A DNA stretch of 64,000 nt from Clostridia bacterium (GCA_017631085.1 JAGBTY010000017.1:1-64000), one strand, 5' to 3'; counted from the first letter of the stretch, positions 34,438 to 43,934 are shown. The notes: a model not told the origin generated them from the sequence alone. Numbers and translations are program-made.

Positions 34438-35223
34438 TTACCTCTTTGTATTCTTATTATCTTTATTGCTCTTCCGTGTCTTTATATATTCAAGCTCGCT
34501 TTCAAGCTCCGATAGCTTGACCTCAAGCCTCTTGATCTCCTGTGCTACAGGGTCGGGAATGTGTATCTGGTCAAGATCATCTACACGAACTCCCTCTCTC
34601 TTGACTATTTTTGCAGGAATACCTACTGCTGTACAGTCATCGGGAATTTCTTCAAGAACAACAGCATTTGCAGCGATCTTGGTGTTATCACCTATCTTGA
34701 AAGGACCGAGTACCTTTGCTCCTGCACCGACCATTACGTTGTTTCCGAGTGTTGGGTGACGTTTTCCAACGTCCTTACCCGTTCCTCCGAGCGTAACTCC
34801 CTGATATATAGTACAGTTGTCACCGATCTCGGCGGTCTCGCCGATCACCACTCCCATTCCGTGGTCTATCATAAGGCCCTTACCAATAGTCGCACCCGGA
34901 TGTATCTCTATTCCTGTAAAGTGTCTTGCAAGCTGACTTATGGTTCTGGCGGCAAGATAATGCTCTTTGAGGTGAAGAGCATGAGCTATTCTATACGCAA
35001 TAATCGCATGAACTCCTGAAGAAAGAAGAAGAACTTCGATGTCACTTCTCGCCGCGGGGTCTCTGTCTCTTGTCGCCTTAACATCAAGCTTTACGTTATC
35101 AACAGCACACCCAAGCGTCGCTTTGATGTTTTTCAATTTGCAGCTTATATCAGCTCCCTTTTTATTAAACGTAGCCTTAAAGCGCTTTTCTTTTTTTGTG
35201 TTTTTTCCTTTTACTGTATCCAT
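34438..35223 (-). CDS. cysE: Serine O-acetyltransferase
   Basis: A 261-residue left-handed beta-helix enzyme that acetylates serine, the first step of cysteine synthesis. The hexapeptide region runs through [33 protein letters not shown] and [16 protein letters not shown]; the catalytic His is in MIDHGMG. Compared with short clostridial CysE it has a basic N-terminal extension of about 45 residues and a C-terminal coiled coil. The frame stays open into the T-box terminator (27 codons), but GGAGGG before the ATG at 35223 fixes the start. Control by a Cys T-box shared with cysS ties amino-acid synthesis to tRNA charging. Confidence 0.92.
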   Translation of the reverse strand: MDTVKGKNTKKEKRFKATFNKKGADISCKLKNIKATLGCAVDNVKLDVKATRDRDPAARSDIEVLLLSSGVHAIIAYRIAHALHLKEHYLAARTISQLARHFTGIEIHPGATIGKGLMIDHGMGVVIGETAEIGDNCTIYQGVTLGGTGKDVGKRHPTLGNNVMVGAGAKVLGPFKIGDNTKIAANAVVLEEIPDDCTAVGIPAKIVKREGVRVDDLDQIHIPDPVAQEIKRLEVKLSELESELEYIKTRKSNKDNKNTKR

Positions 35224-35245
35224 ATTACCCTCCAACAAAACAAAA

Positions 35246-35492
35246 GGCCTCCGTACCTTTCGGCACAGAGGCGTTGTAACGCGGTTCCACTCTGCTTCGG
35301 GCATAATATCCCGATCTTTTCAGTCCTTAAGAACAAACCTTTAACGCAGGCATACGCCGCAGGCTACACCTTGTATCAAGGTTCACCCACAGAGTCTCCC
35401 GAATGCACCATCCCGACCGTCTCATGTCACCTCTTCCAGCCAAGGAGGAGACTCTCTGTTTTCGACGTACCGTCTTTTTTCGTTCATCGACC
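35246..35492 (-). promoter_or_regulatory. T-box riboswitch, cysE-cysS operon
   Basis: The minus-strand leader contains the T-box sequence GTGGAACCGCG (35290-35280) followed by the terminator GCCTCTGTGCC / GGTACGGAGGC and a T-run. Stem I lies at about 35380-35480. TGC (35407-35405), followed by A, sits in the expected specifier loop and would read tRNA-Cys, which fits both downstream genes. Uncharged tRNA-Cys would stabilise the antiterminator. Confidence 0.88.
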
Positions 35493-35498
35493 TATTAT

Positions 35499-35527
35499 AT
35501 TATACACGATATTTTTTAATTTGTAAA
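35499..35527 (-). promoter_or_regulatory. Promoter of the cysE-cysS T-box transcript
   Basis: Minus-strand TTTACA (35527-35522), 17 bases, TATAAT (35504-35499). Confidence 0.75.
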
Positions 35528-35543
35528 CAGTTTTTTTAAATTT

Positions 35544-36230
35544 TTAAATTCCACCCTCAAAAAGCGACCAAGGATACTCTTCTAACCGTGGAGTATAAGT
35601 AAAGGAAAGCTCACTTCCTATTTTGGGATGAACAAATGACAACCTATATGCCACAAGAGCGATCCCATTATATTCGGTCTTTGGTGCCCCGTATCTTCTG
35701 TCTCCTAAAAGCGGAAGCCCTTTTGATGAGAACTGTGCCCTTATCTGATGCGTCCTGCCCGTATAAAGTCTGATCTTAAGCAGCGCCAAGTCTTCTGTCT
35801 CCCCTATCACGTTATATGACAGCAGAGCTTCTTTTACCCCCTGCCTTTTCCTTTTTACGCAAAAGGTCTTTCTTGCAGCTCTATCGTAAAATAACAGACT
35901 TTTTATTTTTCCCTCTTTTTCGTCGGGAATGCCCGAGGTAACGGCAAGATATTCTTTTTTAAATGTTCCGTCACCTATTTGTGCCGAAAGATATGCCGCT
36001 GCTTCAGAATTTTTGGCGTATACCATGACCCCCTCGGTCTCCCTGTCAAGTCGGTGCACCGTATATACCCCCCTGCCAAGTGTTTTTGACAAAAGATACG
36101 GCATAGCATCATGACTGTCTCCCTCCGACAACATTCCCGCAGGCTTTACGCAAACAGCAATATCTTTATCGGAATAAAGCAATTTAATATCTTTGCCAAC
36201 AGCTTTCAAAGAAAGATCAGCCTTCTCCAT
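35544..36230 (-). CDS. RluA-family pseudouridine synthase
   Basis: A 228-residue RNA pseudouridine synthase of the RluA family without an S4 domain. The catalytic Asp lies in HRLDRETEG; TGRTHQIRAQF and GDRRYG are the other family motifs. Its target, an uridine in rRNA or tRNA, cannot be told from sequence. The start overlaps the stop of the sialidase-like gene by one base (TGATG), indicating coupling; a GTG three bases earlier is an alternative. It is the last gene of the long minus-strand operon that starts at 41702. Confidence 0.88.
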   Translation of the reverse strand: MEKADLSLKAVGKDIKLLYSDKDIAVCVKPAGMLSEGDSHDAMPYLLSKTLGRGVYTVHRLDRETEGVMVYAKNSEAAAYLSAQIGDGTFKKEYLAVTSGIPDEKEGKIKSLLFYDRAARKTFCVKRKRQGVKEALLSYNVIGETEDLALLKIRLYTGRTHQIRAQFSSKGLPLLGDRRYGAPKTEYNGIALVAYRLSFVHPKIGSELSFTYTPRLEEYPWSLFEGGI

Positions 36231-37303
36231 CACATCACAACTCCGTCAAGAGCAAATTTAAATATACTGAGTCTACAAAGACACATTTTGTCTTCTTCGC
36301 CACCACTACAGCTCGAACAAAGCATAGCGCCGTCCTTTGTAATAAACATTGACGGATAGCAGTATCCTCTGTTGGGGTCCCCTCCAATAACGTTTATTCT
36401 GCCCCAGCTCACTCCATTATTAACACTCTTGCGAACAACAAGAGGAGTTCTTCCCCATCCCCATGCCGTCCTTTCCTTCTCGTTGTAGTTAGGAATCGGA
36501 TTGTATACGCAGTAAAGTGTATTTTCGTTCTCTCTTATAACCTCCATGGGAGAGTCGGGAGAGGTAAATATGGAAGGCTCGGGAATAGTAAAGCTTCCGA
36601 GATTATTCAGCGAATAGCATTGATATTGATACCCCGAACCCGTGCGAGTCCACATCCACGCAATACCGGGGTAAAGCTCTATAATACCGGGCTCTTGCAT
36701 TCCATGTCTGTAATTTATTGTATGCGTCAATCCTACGAGATGAGGAGTTCTCTTAAATGTAGCTCCATCGTCATCGGAAACAAGACAACAGGCCAGAGAG
36801 CAGCCCCACGCACCCGTCGAATTTTCGTCAGCAGGAATATACGCCGCAGGAGCGACTATCCTTGAGTCCGAAAAGCGCTCAAAGCGGTCGTTGTTTATAA
36901 TATAGTATCCTCTGGGGAAATCACATTTCGTTCTCTCTGCTTTAAAGTCAATGCCATCCAAAGAAACGGTTCTTCCGATGGTTGTCGAAAAATCGTTTTC
37001 TTTTATAAGGAAATAAAAGCCAATGCTTCCGTTCTTATGAGTTACACCGGAAACACTCATGAGATTTGCAACTCCAAAATCCTTTGCTATTGCAATAGCG
37101 GCAGGCTCACTCCAGCTCTCACCCTCGTCAGACGAGCGTATCATATAGATATCGCAGGGGGCATGATCGTGACTGTTGGAAGAATTGTAACGGCTATACG
37201 CAAAAAGTATATCTCCGTTTGGTGAGCGAAGGAAAGCGCCCTCGCTGTTTCTTGAGTTTTCTCCGCTTGGGGACAGTGTACATACTTCTCTTACGTTCAT
37301 CAT
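36230..37303 (-). CDS. Sialidase-like (BNR repeat) protein without signal peptide
   Basis: A 357-residue six-bladed beta-propeller protein. Three Asp-box (BNR) repeats are readable: SSDEGESWSEP (about 56-66), SDDDGATFKRT, and SVNNGVSWGRI. Such folds occur in exo-alpha-sialidases and in other glycosidases or trans-sialidases. The FRIP motif that marks true sialidases is not visible, and there is no signal peptide, so a cytoplasmic glycosidase or a non-enzymatic propeller is possible. GGAGG lies before the ATG. It follows the PnuC-like genes in the same direction, with repeat copy D between. Confidence 0.75.
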   Translation of the reverse strand: MMNVREVCTLSPSGENSRNSEGAFLRSPNGDILFAYSRYNSSNSHDHAPCDIYMIRSSDEGESWSEPAAIAIAKDFGVANLMSVSGVTHKNGSIGFYFLIKENDFSTTIGRTVSLDGIDFKAERTKCDFPRGYYIINNDRFERFSDSRIVAPAAYIPADENSTGAWGCSLACCLVSDDDGATFKRTPHLVGLTHTINYRHGMQEPGIIELYPGIAWMWTRTGSGYQYQCYSLNNLGSFTIPEPSIFTSPDSPMEVIRENENTLYCVYNPIPNYNEKERTAWGWGRTPLVVRKSVNNGVSWGRINVIGGDPNRGYCYPSMFITKDGAMLCSSCSGGEEDKMCLCRLSIFKFALDGVVM

Positions 37304-37328
37304 AATTCCTCCTTTTAATTTGTTTTTG

Positions 37329-37352
37329 TAGGAAAACTTTTAAAAATTTTAT
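37329..37352. repeat. Dispersed palindromic repeat, copy D (partial)
   Basis: AGGAAAACTTTTAAAAATTTT (starting 37329) matches the left half of the repeat family; the right arm and the CCTTTCAAAAACTT tail are missing. It lies in the short gap between the second PnuC-like gene and the sialidase-like gene. Confidence 0.55.
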
Positions 37353-37355
37353 GTA

Positions 37356-38144
37356 TCATTCTACCTTCGCAGGTTTTGCGCAAGAATTTTTTGAATCCTT
37401 GCCATCGAGCTCTTGCGAGATATGATATCTTCTCGTCCAGATCACCGAGCCTCTGAGCGCAACGTAAAGATTATATACGGTATTTACCACGTAATTGAAT
37501 CTTGACATGTCATTTATCGCTATAAGCACCCACATTGTAGTTCCAATGCTGTTTGATGCTACGTTTATGTACTGCGCCTCCACGTGTCTTGCGGTCATCA
37601 AAAAGGTTGCCGCCATACTGAAAACAAAAGATAATGTGTCGAGCAGCTTATAATTCTGGCCGGGAATAAGGTCTCCTATTACAAAATAGCATACCACCCA
37701 CGCCACGCCGATAACACCTAATATGATCGGATATCTTTTCGGGCTGAACGCCTTCATGGTGACCTCACCGTTTCCCTTCTTTTTGGCGTTTTTCGTCCAG
37801 CTTATGAAGCTATACATCTGAACGGGCATGGAAATACACGCCGCCGTAAAAAAAGAAAAGTAAAGCCCCTCGATAAGATAGTTTATTCCGTAAAGAAGCG
37901 AGTTAAGTGACGCAAAAAAGAAAGAAACCCTTTTTGCGTGCGCTATCATCATTATTATCACGGGAGAAAAAAGAGTTGGCATAAGTTTAAAAAGAGCAAG
38001 CCAAATATTTCCCTCGATTTTTCCCGAAATTATTCCGACAATATTTATAACTCCAAAAACAAATATTACACTCCATGACAGAGCCATGGGAAAGATGTCG
38101 AGAAAAAAACTCGACGTTTTTTTATTACTCACGTTCTCACTCAT
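37356..38144 (-). CDS. PnuC-like transporter, second copy
   Basis: A 262-residue membrane protein with seven or eight hydrophobic segments. Segment SLNSLLYGINYLIEGLYFS, then YSFISWTKN, and the late YNLYVALRGSVIWTRRY match the PnuC family of facilitators for nicotinamide riboside and related vitamins. It is a paralogue of the gene directly upstream (same layout, FALFKLxPTLxSP, GDLIxxQNYKLxDT in both) and overlaps it by eight bases. No metabolic gene for NAD is adjacent, so the substrate is open. Confidence 0.75.
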   Translation of the reverse strand: MSENVSNKKTSSFFLDIFPMALSWSVIFVFGVINIVGIISGKIEGNIWLALFKLMPTLFSPVIIMMIAHAKRVSFFFASLNSLLYGINYLIEGLYFSFFTAACISMPVQMYSFISWTKNAKKKGNGEVTMKAFSPKRYPIILGVIGVAWVVCYFVIGDLIPGQNYKLLDTLSFVFSMAATFLMTARHVEAQYINVASNSIGTTMWVLIAINDMSRFNYVVNTVYNLYVALRGSVIWTRRYHISQELDGKDSKNSCAKPAKVE

Positions 38145-38898
38145 GCAACGCCTCTACCTGTGCCTCTGCCAGCTCTCTTTTTTGTTTTATGTAAAGTTTT
38201 GTCCAAATAAATGATGCCTGTATCACCGTATAAAGACTATAAAGCGAATTTATCAGATAATTTACCGACGAGGGATCATTGACAGTAATAGATACCCACG
38301 TCAGCACCGAGCAGACGATACAGACAAAGTTGATATACATCGATTCAACGTATCTGAACGCCGCAATAAAGGTACACGCCATTCCCGTCACAAAGCCTAT
38401 TGTGTCGAAAAGCTTGTAATTCTGCGAGGCGATAAGGTCGCCTATAAAAAAATAACATATTGCCCATACCGCAGTCATGGCGAGTATCATAAGAATATTC
38501 CCCTTGACGCCGAAGCTTTTAAGAGCTACCTCCTCGCTATCCTCGTCACGTCTGTTTCGACTCCAATGAAAGAAAGAAAAAACCTGAACGGGAAAGGATA
38601 CCGCAACTGCGGTGAAGAGCGAGAAAAACAGTCCCTCCATAAAAAATGTGGCAGCGTAAAGCAGACTGTTAAAGCCTCCAAGCAAAAAGCCGTATCTGTT
38701 TGCATGAGCCGTAAGCACAAGCACGATGGGAGAGATAAGGGTAGGCAGGAGCTTGAAGAGAGCGAGCGGAATGCTTCCCTCTTTTTGCCCCGATGCCATA
38801 GCGCATATATTTATAATACCAAATATGATTATGGACAGAGTTGCGATCGAGAGTGGTATATAATCCCCGATAACAGATGTCCCTTCTCTTTTTTTCAT
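38137..38898 (-). CDS. PnuC-like transporter, first copy
   Basis: A 253-residue polytopic membrane protein, clearly related to the next gene and to PnuC (GFNSLLYAATFFMEGLFFS, FSFFHWSRN, YSLYTVIQASFIWTKLY). PnuC proteins carry nicotinamide riboside by facilitated diffusion, trapped by phosphorylation inside. The tandem copies may have split specificities. It follows the second NSS symporter after 33 bases. Confidence 0.75.
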   Translation of the reverse strand: MKKREGTSVIGDYIPLSIATLSIIIFGIINICAMASGQKEGSIPLALFKLLPTLISPIVLVLTAHANRYGFLLGGFNSLLYAATFFMEGLFFSLFTAVAVSFPVQVFSFFHWSRNRRDEDSEEVALKSFGVKGNILMILAMTAVWAICYFFIGDLIASQNYKLFDTIGFVTGMACTFIAAFRYVESMYINFVCIVCSVLTWVSITVNDPSSVNYLINSLYSLYTVIQASFIWTKLYIKQKRELAEAQVEALHE

Positions 38899-38931
38899 AA
38901 ATTACCTTTTTAAAAACGTTCGTATTATCTA

Positions 38932-40302
38932 TCAACCAAAGTTAAAATTCAAAAGTCCCATGATGAATACAACGAGTGTCATCAGAGGAATAACGAATGT
39001 CATAATAGGGCGCATCCATTTTGCGACCTTAAGCCCACGTCCCTCGTTTGCCTCCGCCTCGAAATTCTTCCAGCCCCAGCCGTAGCGGGTGGTACAGAAC
39101 ACGGAGAATATAAGAGCTCCGATAGGAAGAATAAGATTGGATACTACAAAATCCTCAAGATCAAGGACTCCAGTGCCCTCAGCAAAGGGTACGAATCCCG
39201 ACCAAACGTTGAATCCGAGAATACAAGGCAGCGAAAGCAGGAAAATTCCTACACCAACAATAAGAGAGGCGCTCTTTCTTCCGAGCTTCGTAATATCTGT
39301 AATACAGCTGATTATGTTCTCAAGAACGCCAAGCACCGTCGTAAGAGCCGCAAAGGTCATAAATACGAAAAAGAGACTTCCCCAAAGTCTGCCGAGGGGC
39401 ATATTTGTAAATACGTTTGGCAGGGTTACAAAAATAAGCGACGGGCCCGCATCGGGGGATATACCGTATGCGTAGCAAGCGGGGAAAATTATAAGTCCCG
39501 AAACAAAAGCCACGAAAGTATCGAGAACAGCAACGTTCACCGCCTCTCCCATAAGAGCACGATCCTTACCGATATAGCTTCCGAAGATAGCCATTCCGCC
39601 CATACCGAGACTGAGGGTAAAGAAAGCCTGATTCATCGCGGCAACGATGACATTTACAAGACCTGCGTCTTTTACGTTTTCAATGTTGGGTATAAGATAG
39701 AATTTAAGTCCCTCCGCTGCGCCATCAAGAAGCACGCTGTTGACAGCAAGAGCTACCATAAGAACCATCAGAGCTATCATCATGACCTTGGTTATCTTCT
39801 CTACTCCGCCCTTTACTCCCGCCATACAGATGAGAGTTGAAAGAAGCATTATCACTCCGACGAAAAGTATCATCATAAGAGGATCGGAGAGCATTCCCGA
39901 AAAGGCTGAGCCTATAGCAGCGTTATCCGCACCCGAAAAATCTCCCTTTGCCGTTTTGAAGAAATACTGAAGCATCCAACCCGATACGGTGGTATAAAAC
40001 ATCAGCAGTATGATGTTACCCGCAAGGCACAAATATCCGTGAGGACGCCATTTTTTGTCCGCAGGCTTTATTTCGTGGTACATTCTCACAGGGCTCTTCT
40101 GTGCCGCGCGTCCCATGGCAAACTCCATGGTCATTACGGGAACACCTAGAACTATAAGGAAAAATACGTATATTAAAACAAATATCGCTCCACCGTATTG
40201 TCCGACCATCCAAGGAAACTTCCATACGTTTCCTATTCCGATAGCACAGCCCGCGCTGAGCAGTATGAAGCCGAGACGACTTCCGAGTCTTTCTCTTGAC
40301 AT
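38932..40302 (-). CDS. Sodium:neurotransmitter symporter family protein, second copy
   Basis: A 456-residue Na+-coupled amino-acid symporter of the NSS (SLC6) family with the LeuT-type 5+5 helix fold and 11 or 12 helices. The TM1 signature GSRLGFILLSAGCAIGIGNV, with its unwound sodium site, and WKFPWMVGQYGGAIF are present. Bacterial NSS proteins take up tryptophan, tyrosine or branched amino acids; the specificity here is unknown. The frame opens 11 codons earlier, at the stop of the upstream paralogue, but AGAGGTT before the ATG at 40302 fixes the start. It is about 70 percent identical by eye to the upstream copy. Confidence 0.92.
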   Translation of the reverse strand: MSRERLGSRLGFILLSAGCAIGIGNVWKFPWMVGQYGGAIFVLIYVFFLIVLGVPVMTMEFAMGRAAQKSPVRMYHEIKPADKKWRPHGYLCLAGNIILLMFYTTVSGWMLQYFFKTAKGDFSGADNAAIGSAFSGMLSDPLMMILFVGVIMLLSTLICMAGVKGGVEKITKVMMIALMVLMVALAVNSVLLDGAAEGLKFYLIPNIENVKDAGLVNVIVAAMNQAFFTLSLGMGGMAIFGSYIGKDRALMGEAVNVAVLDTFVAFVSGLIIFPACYAYGISPDAGPSLIFVTLPNVFTNMPLGRLWGSLFFVFMTFAALTTVLGVLENIISCITDITKLGRKSASLIVGVGIFLLSLPCILGFNVWSGFVPFAEGTGVLDLEDFVVSNLILPIGALIFSVFCTTRYGWGWKNFEAEANEGRGLKVAKWMRPIMTFVIPLMTLVVFIMGLLNFNFG

Positions 40303-40331
40303 TTCAAAAACCTCTTTGTATTTCTTTTCGG

Positions 40332-41702
40332 TCAAATTCCGTAATTAAAGGTCACAAGACCGTAAACGAGTATGACCAATATCAGTATCGGAAGGATAAA
40401 AGTCATATAAGGACGCATCCATTTTGCTACCTTAAATCCCTTACCCTCGTTTGCTTCCGCAACGAAATTCTTCCATCCCCAGCCGTAGCGGCTAACACAG
40501 AAGATAACGAATATCAGCGAGCCTGCGGGTAAAAGGATATTGGATACAAGGAAGTCCTCAAGGTCAAGGACTGCCGATCCCTCCGCAAATGGTACGAATC
40601 CCGAAAGAAGATTATATCCGAGAACGCAGGGCAAAGAAAGAATAAATATTCCGACTCCGACGATAAGCGATATAGTCTTTCTTCCAAGCTTTGTCATATC
40701 CATAAGACAAGCGATTATATTTTCAAACACCGCAATGACAGTGGAAAGAGCCGCAAAGGTCATAAATGCGAAGAAGAGACTTCCCCAGAGACGTCCGAGA
40801 GGCATATTGCCGAAAACGTTGGGAAGAGTTTCAAATATAAGCGAGGGGCCTGCGTTGGGAGAGACCCCGTAAGCATAGCACGCCGGGAAGATTATAAGTC
40901 CCGAAACAAAAGCCACAAAGGTATCGAGAACGGCAACATTCACCGCCTCTCCCATAAGAGCGCGATCCTTACCGAGATAGCTTCCGAAGATAGCCATAGA
41001 GCCTATACCGAGGCTTAGCGTAAAGAACGCCTGATTCATAGCACCGACCACGACGTTTCCGAGACCTACCGTCTTTACGTTTTCTACGTTGGGAACAAGA
41101 TAGAATTTAAGTCCCTCCGAGCCACCGTCGAGGAATATACTGTTAACGGCAAGAACGACCATGAGGACCAGCAGAGCTATCATCATGACCTTCGTTACTC
41201 TCTCTACTCCGCCCTTTACTCCCGCCATACAGACAAGAGCGCCCACAAGGACTATGATACCCATAAACACCGTCTGCCACAGAGGATCTCCGAGCATTCC
41301 GCCAAAAGCTGCGGACACTTCAGCGCTTTCAAGACCGCTGAGCTTTCCCGTAACCGTCATAAAGAAATACTGAAGCATCCAACCTGCTACGTTGGTATAA
41401 AACATCATCAAAATTATATTTCCCGCAAGGGCAAGGTATCCGTGCAGATGCCATTTAGAACCTTTCTTTTCCAAGGCCTGATACATCTTTGCAGGGCTTT
41501 TCTGGGACGCACGTCCCATGGCAAACTCCATAGTCATTACAGGTATTCCCATAACAACGAGGAAAAATATGTATATCAGCACGAATATTGCTCCTCCGTA
41601 CTGACCTACCATCCAAGGAAACTTCCATACGTTTCCGATTCCGATGGCGCATCCTGCGCTAAGAAGGATAAATCCAAGTCTGCTTCCAAGCTTTTCTCTC
41701 AT
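40332..41702 (-). CDS. Sodium:neurotransmitter symporter family protein, first copy
   Basis: A 456-residue NSS-family sodium/amino-acid symporter, the first gene of a long minus-strand operon. It shares TM1 (GSRLGFILLSAGCAIGIGNV) and most of its length with its tandem paralogue; the two differ mainly in the periplasmic loops at about residues 85-140 and in the C-terminal tail. GGAGG lies nine bases before the ATG and a consensus promoter precedes it. Two closely alike symporters in tandem suggest duplication followed by a shift of substrate. Confidence 0.92.
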   Translation of the reverse strand: MREKLGSRLGFILLSAGCAIGIGNVWKFPWMVGQYGGAIFVLIYIFFLVVMGIPVMTMEFAMGRASQKSPAKMYQALEKKGSKWHLHGYLALAGNIILMMFYTNVAGWMLQYFFMTVTGKLSGLESAEVSAAFGGMLGDPLWQTVFMGIIVLVGALVCMAGVKGGVERVTKVMMIALLVLMVVLAVNSIFLDGGSEGLKFYLVPNVENVKTVGLGNVVVGAMNQAFFTLSLGIGSMAIFGSYLGKDRALMGEAVNVAVLDTFVAFVSGLIIFPACYAYGVSPNAGPSLIFETLPNVFGNMPLGRLWGSLFFAFMTFAALSTVIAVFENIIACLMDMTKLGRKTISLIVGVGIFILSLPCVLGYNLLSGFVPFAEGSAVLDLEDFLVSNILLPAGSLIFVIFCVSRYGWGWKNFVAEANEGKGFKVAKWMRPYMTFILPILILVILVYGLVTFNYGI

Positions 41703-41743
41703 TCTATTACCTCCATTTGTCTCTAAAGCAGATTATTTTATTA

Positions 41744-41772
41744 ATTATATCATTAAAAACGGTATTTTTCAA
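41744..41772 (-). promoter_or_regulatory. Promoter of the NSS-PnuC operon
   Basis: Minus-strand TTGAAA (41772-41767), 17 bases, TATAAT (41749-41744). It is back to back with the glyA promoter. Confidence 0.75.
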
Positions 41773-41827
41773 GAGATATAATCTTTTTTAAGAAAAAATA
41801 ATTTTTTTGAAAAAAACAAAAAATATA

Positions 41828-41856
41828 TTGATTTTTTGGAAAAAATAGAGTATAAT
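41828..41856 (+). promoter_or_regulatory. Promoter of glyA
   Basis: TTGATT (41828-41833), 17 bases, TATAAT (41851-41856). No riboswitch-like fold is evident in the 35-base leader. Confidence 0.75.
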
Positions 41857-41891
41857 AAAATTTGATTATTTTAATTTTGGAGGAAACCAAC

Positions 41892-43139
41892 ATGGTAAAT
41901 GAAATGATTAAAAAAGTCGCTGCCACCGATCCCGATGTAGCTGCAGCAATACAGGCAGAATTTGAGCGTCAATCAGATGGACTCGAACTTATTGCTTCCG
42001 AGAATATCGTATCCGAAGCAGTTCTTTGTGCAATGGGCTCTATACTTACCAATAAATATGCAGAGGGTTATCCTTCAAAACGTTACTACGGCGGATGCGC
42101 TTGTGTAGATATTGCTGAAAATATCGCAATAGACAGAGCAAAGGAGCTTTTTGGTGCAAAATTTGCAAACGTTCAGCCCCATAGCGGCGCGCAAGCAAAT
42201 ACCGCGGTTTATTTTGCACTTCTCAATCCCGGCGATACGGTCATGGGAATGAGCCTCGCTCACGGCGGACATCTTACACACGGAAGCCCCGTAAATATTT
42301 CGGGTATGTACTATAACTTCATTCCCTACGAGCTCAACTCCGAGACCGAGCGCATTGATATGGACGAGTTTGAAAAGCTGGCACGCAAGCATTCGCCCAA
42401 GCTCATAGTAGCAGGCGCTTCTGCATACCCAAGAGTTATTGACTTTGAAAAAATGGCGGAGATAGCTCATTCTGTCGGTGCGTACTTTATGGTCGACATG
42501 GCACATATCGCAGGTCTTGTTGCTGCAGGAGAGCATCCCTCACCTGTTCCCTACGCAGACATTGTAACGACGACAACACATAAAACTCTTCGCGGACCTC
42601 GAGGCGGTCTTATCCTCACAAACGACGAAGAACTTGCAAAAAAGATAAATAAGGCTATATTCCCCGGTACTCAAGGCGGTCCTCTTATGCACACTATTGC
42701 AGCAAAAGCAGTATGCTTTGGAGAAGCTCTCAAGCCCGAATTCAAGGTCTATCAGCATAATATAGTTGAAAACGCTCGCGTTCTCGCTGAAGGACTTCTT
42801 GCAGAAGGCTTCGACCTTGTTTCCGGCGGTACCGACAACCATCTCATGCTCGTTGACCTTCGCCCCATGAAGATAACAGGCAAGGAATTTGAAGCAAGAC
42901 TTGATTCGGTACACATCACCGTAAACAAAAATGCTATTCCTAACGACCCTGAAAAGCCTTTTGTCACATCAGGTGTAAGAGTCGGAACTCCCGCCGTTAC
43001 CTCAAGAGGTCTCGGTGTAGAAGACATGAAGACCATCGCTAGTCTCTTCGGTAAGGTCGCTAAAAACTACGAAGCTACCGCAGAAGAAGTCAAGGCAGAG
43101 GTCCTGGCTCTTTGCAAAAAATATCCCCTTTACAATTAA
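41892..43139 (+). CDS. glyA: Serine hydroxymethyltransferase
   Basis: A 415-residue PLP enzyme that interconverts serine and glycine and charges tetrahydrofolate with a one-carbon unit. Recognisable blocks: [58 protein letters not shown], and the Schiff-base lysine in [14 protein letters not shown]. The length is normal. The frame opens ten codons earlier, but GGAGG nine bases before the ATG at 41892 sets the start. Single gene, with its own promoter; mgsA follows with a separate promoter. Confidence 0.96.
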   Translation: MVNEMIKKVAATDPDVAAAIQAEFERQSDGLELIASENIVSEAVLCAMGSILTNKYAEGYPSKRYYGGCACVDIAENIAIDRAKELFGAKFANVQPHSGAQANTAVYFALLNPGDTVMGMSLAHGGHLTHGSPVNISGMYYNFIPYELNSETERIDMDEFEKLARKHSPKLIVAGASAYPRVIDFEKMAEIAHSVGAYFMVDMAHIAGLVAAGEHPSPVPYADIVTTTTHKTLRGPRGGLILTNDEELAKKINKAIFPGTQGGPLMHTIAAKAVCFGEALKPEFKVYQHNIVENARVLAEGLLAEGFDLVSGGTDNHLMLVDLRPMKITGKEFEARLDSVHITVNKNAIPNDPEKPFVTSGVRVGTPAVTSRGLGVEDMKTIASLFGKVAKNYEATAEEVKAEVLALCKKYPLYN

Positions 43140-43203
43140 ACTGTTAAAGCTTTGTCAAAACTGCACAAAATTTATTCAAATCGAATAATATATCACCGCA
43201 CTA

Positions 43204-43232
43204 TTGACAAATCAATAAATAAGTGATATAAT
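43204..43232 (+). promoter_or_regulatory. Promoter of mgsA
   Basis: TTGACA (43204-43209), 17 bases, TATAAT (43227-43232): perfect consensus in both hexamers. Confidence 0.85.
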
Positions 43233-43289
43233 GATAAAGCTAACTCATTAAAAGCAAGATTTTTCAAAGAATAAACGGAGGAAATGCCT

Positions 43290-43712
43290 ATGGAAATAGC
43301 AATTATCGCTCACGACTTAAAAAAAGAGCTTCTGGCTCAGTTTTGTATTGCGTACTGCGGAATATTAAGCAAGCATCATCTGTGTGCTACGGGCGTAACA
43401 GCAAAGTATATATCCGAAGCTACAGGTCTTGAGATAGATAAACTCATGTCCGGTGAAAACGGCGGTGAACAGCAGATAGCTTCCCGAATTTCATATAACG
43501 AAATAGACGTCCTCCTTTTCTTCAGGGATACACGTCCCGAAAATGTAAATAACACCGAGGAGCACGAGCTCCTTCGTATGTGTGACCTCTATAACGTTCC
43601 GGTCGCTACAAATATCGCAACCGCGGAAGTCATTATTACCGCTCTTGAGCGAGGAGACCTTGATTGGCGTAATATCGTTAATCCCCGCTCCCCACTTAAC
43701 AGAAAGAAATAA
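43290..43712 (+). CDS. mgsA: Methylglyoxal synthase, with Glu at the usual catalytic Asp
   Basis: A 140-residue enzyme of the MgsA family that converts dihydroxyacetone phosphate to methylglyoxal and phosphate, a bypass of lower glycolysis. Family blocks IAHDLKK, ATGVTAKYISEATGL, YNEIDVLLFFRD, NIATAEVIITALERGDLDWR are intact. The motif normally written GGDQQ, whose Asp is the catalytic base in the E. coli enzyme (Asp71), reads GGEQQ here (Glu60); the second Asp (Asp80, FFRD) is kept. Two start codons are possible; the ATG at 43290 has the better spacing (8 bases) from GGAGG than the one at 43284 (2 bases). Confidence 0.9.
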   Translation: MEIAIIAHDLKKELLAQFCIAYCGILSKHHLCATGVTAKYISEATGLEIDKLMSGENGGEQQIASRISYNEIDVLLFFRDTRPENVNNTEEHELLRMCDLYNVPVATNIATAEVIITALERGDLDWRNIVNPRSPLNRKK

Positions 43713-43739
43713 TTTTCAATTTTCAATGCGAAAAGACAC

Positions 43740-43925
43740 GTCCCATATATCCCTTTTGTTACAGAGAACAAACCGTTTGCTGAGAGGTTTGACAAAAAAT
43801 ATTTGGAATACCACTTGTCGCTTGCTCACTTTGTGAGCCTATTGAATAACCCTAAAGTAAAAAATTCGGGTGGAACCGCGCACAAAAAACTATGCGCCCC
43901 GAGGCATTTTCGCCTCGGGGCTTTT
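43740..43925 (+). promoter_or_regulatory. T-box riboswitch upstream of thrS
   Basis: The T-box core GGGTGGAACCGCG is at 43868-43880, followed by the terminator GCCCCGAGGC / GCCTCGGGGC (43896-43921) and TTTTGATTATTTT. A stem-I-like helix (CAAACC ... GGTTTG) precedes GGAATACCAC, where ACC (43810-43812), followed by A, is the likely threonine specifier. No promoter is visible between mgsA and the leader, so read-through from mgsA is possible. Confidence 0.85.
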
Positions 43926-43934
43926 GATTATTTT

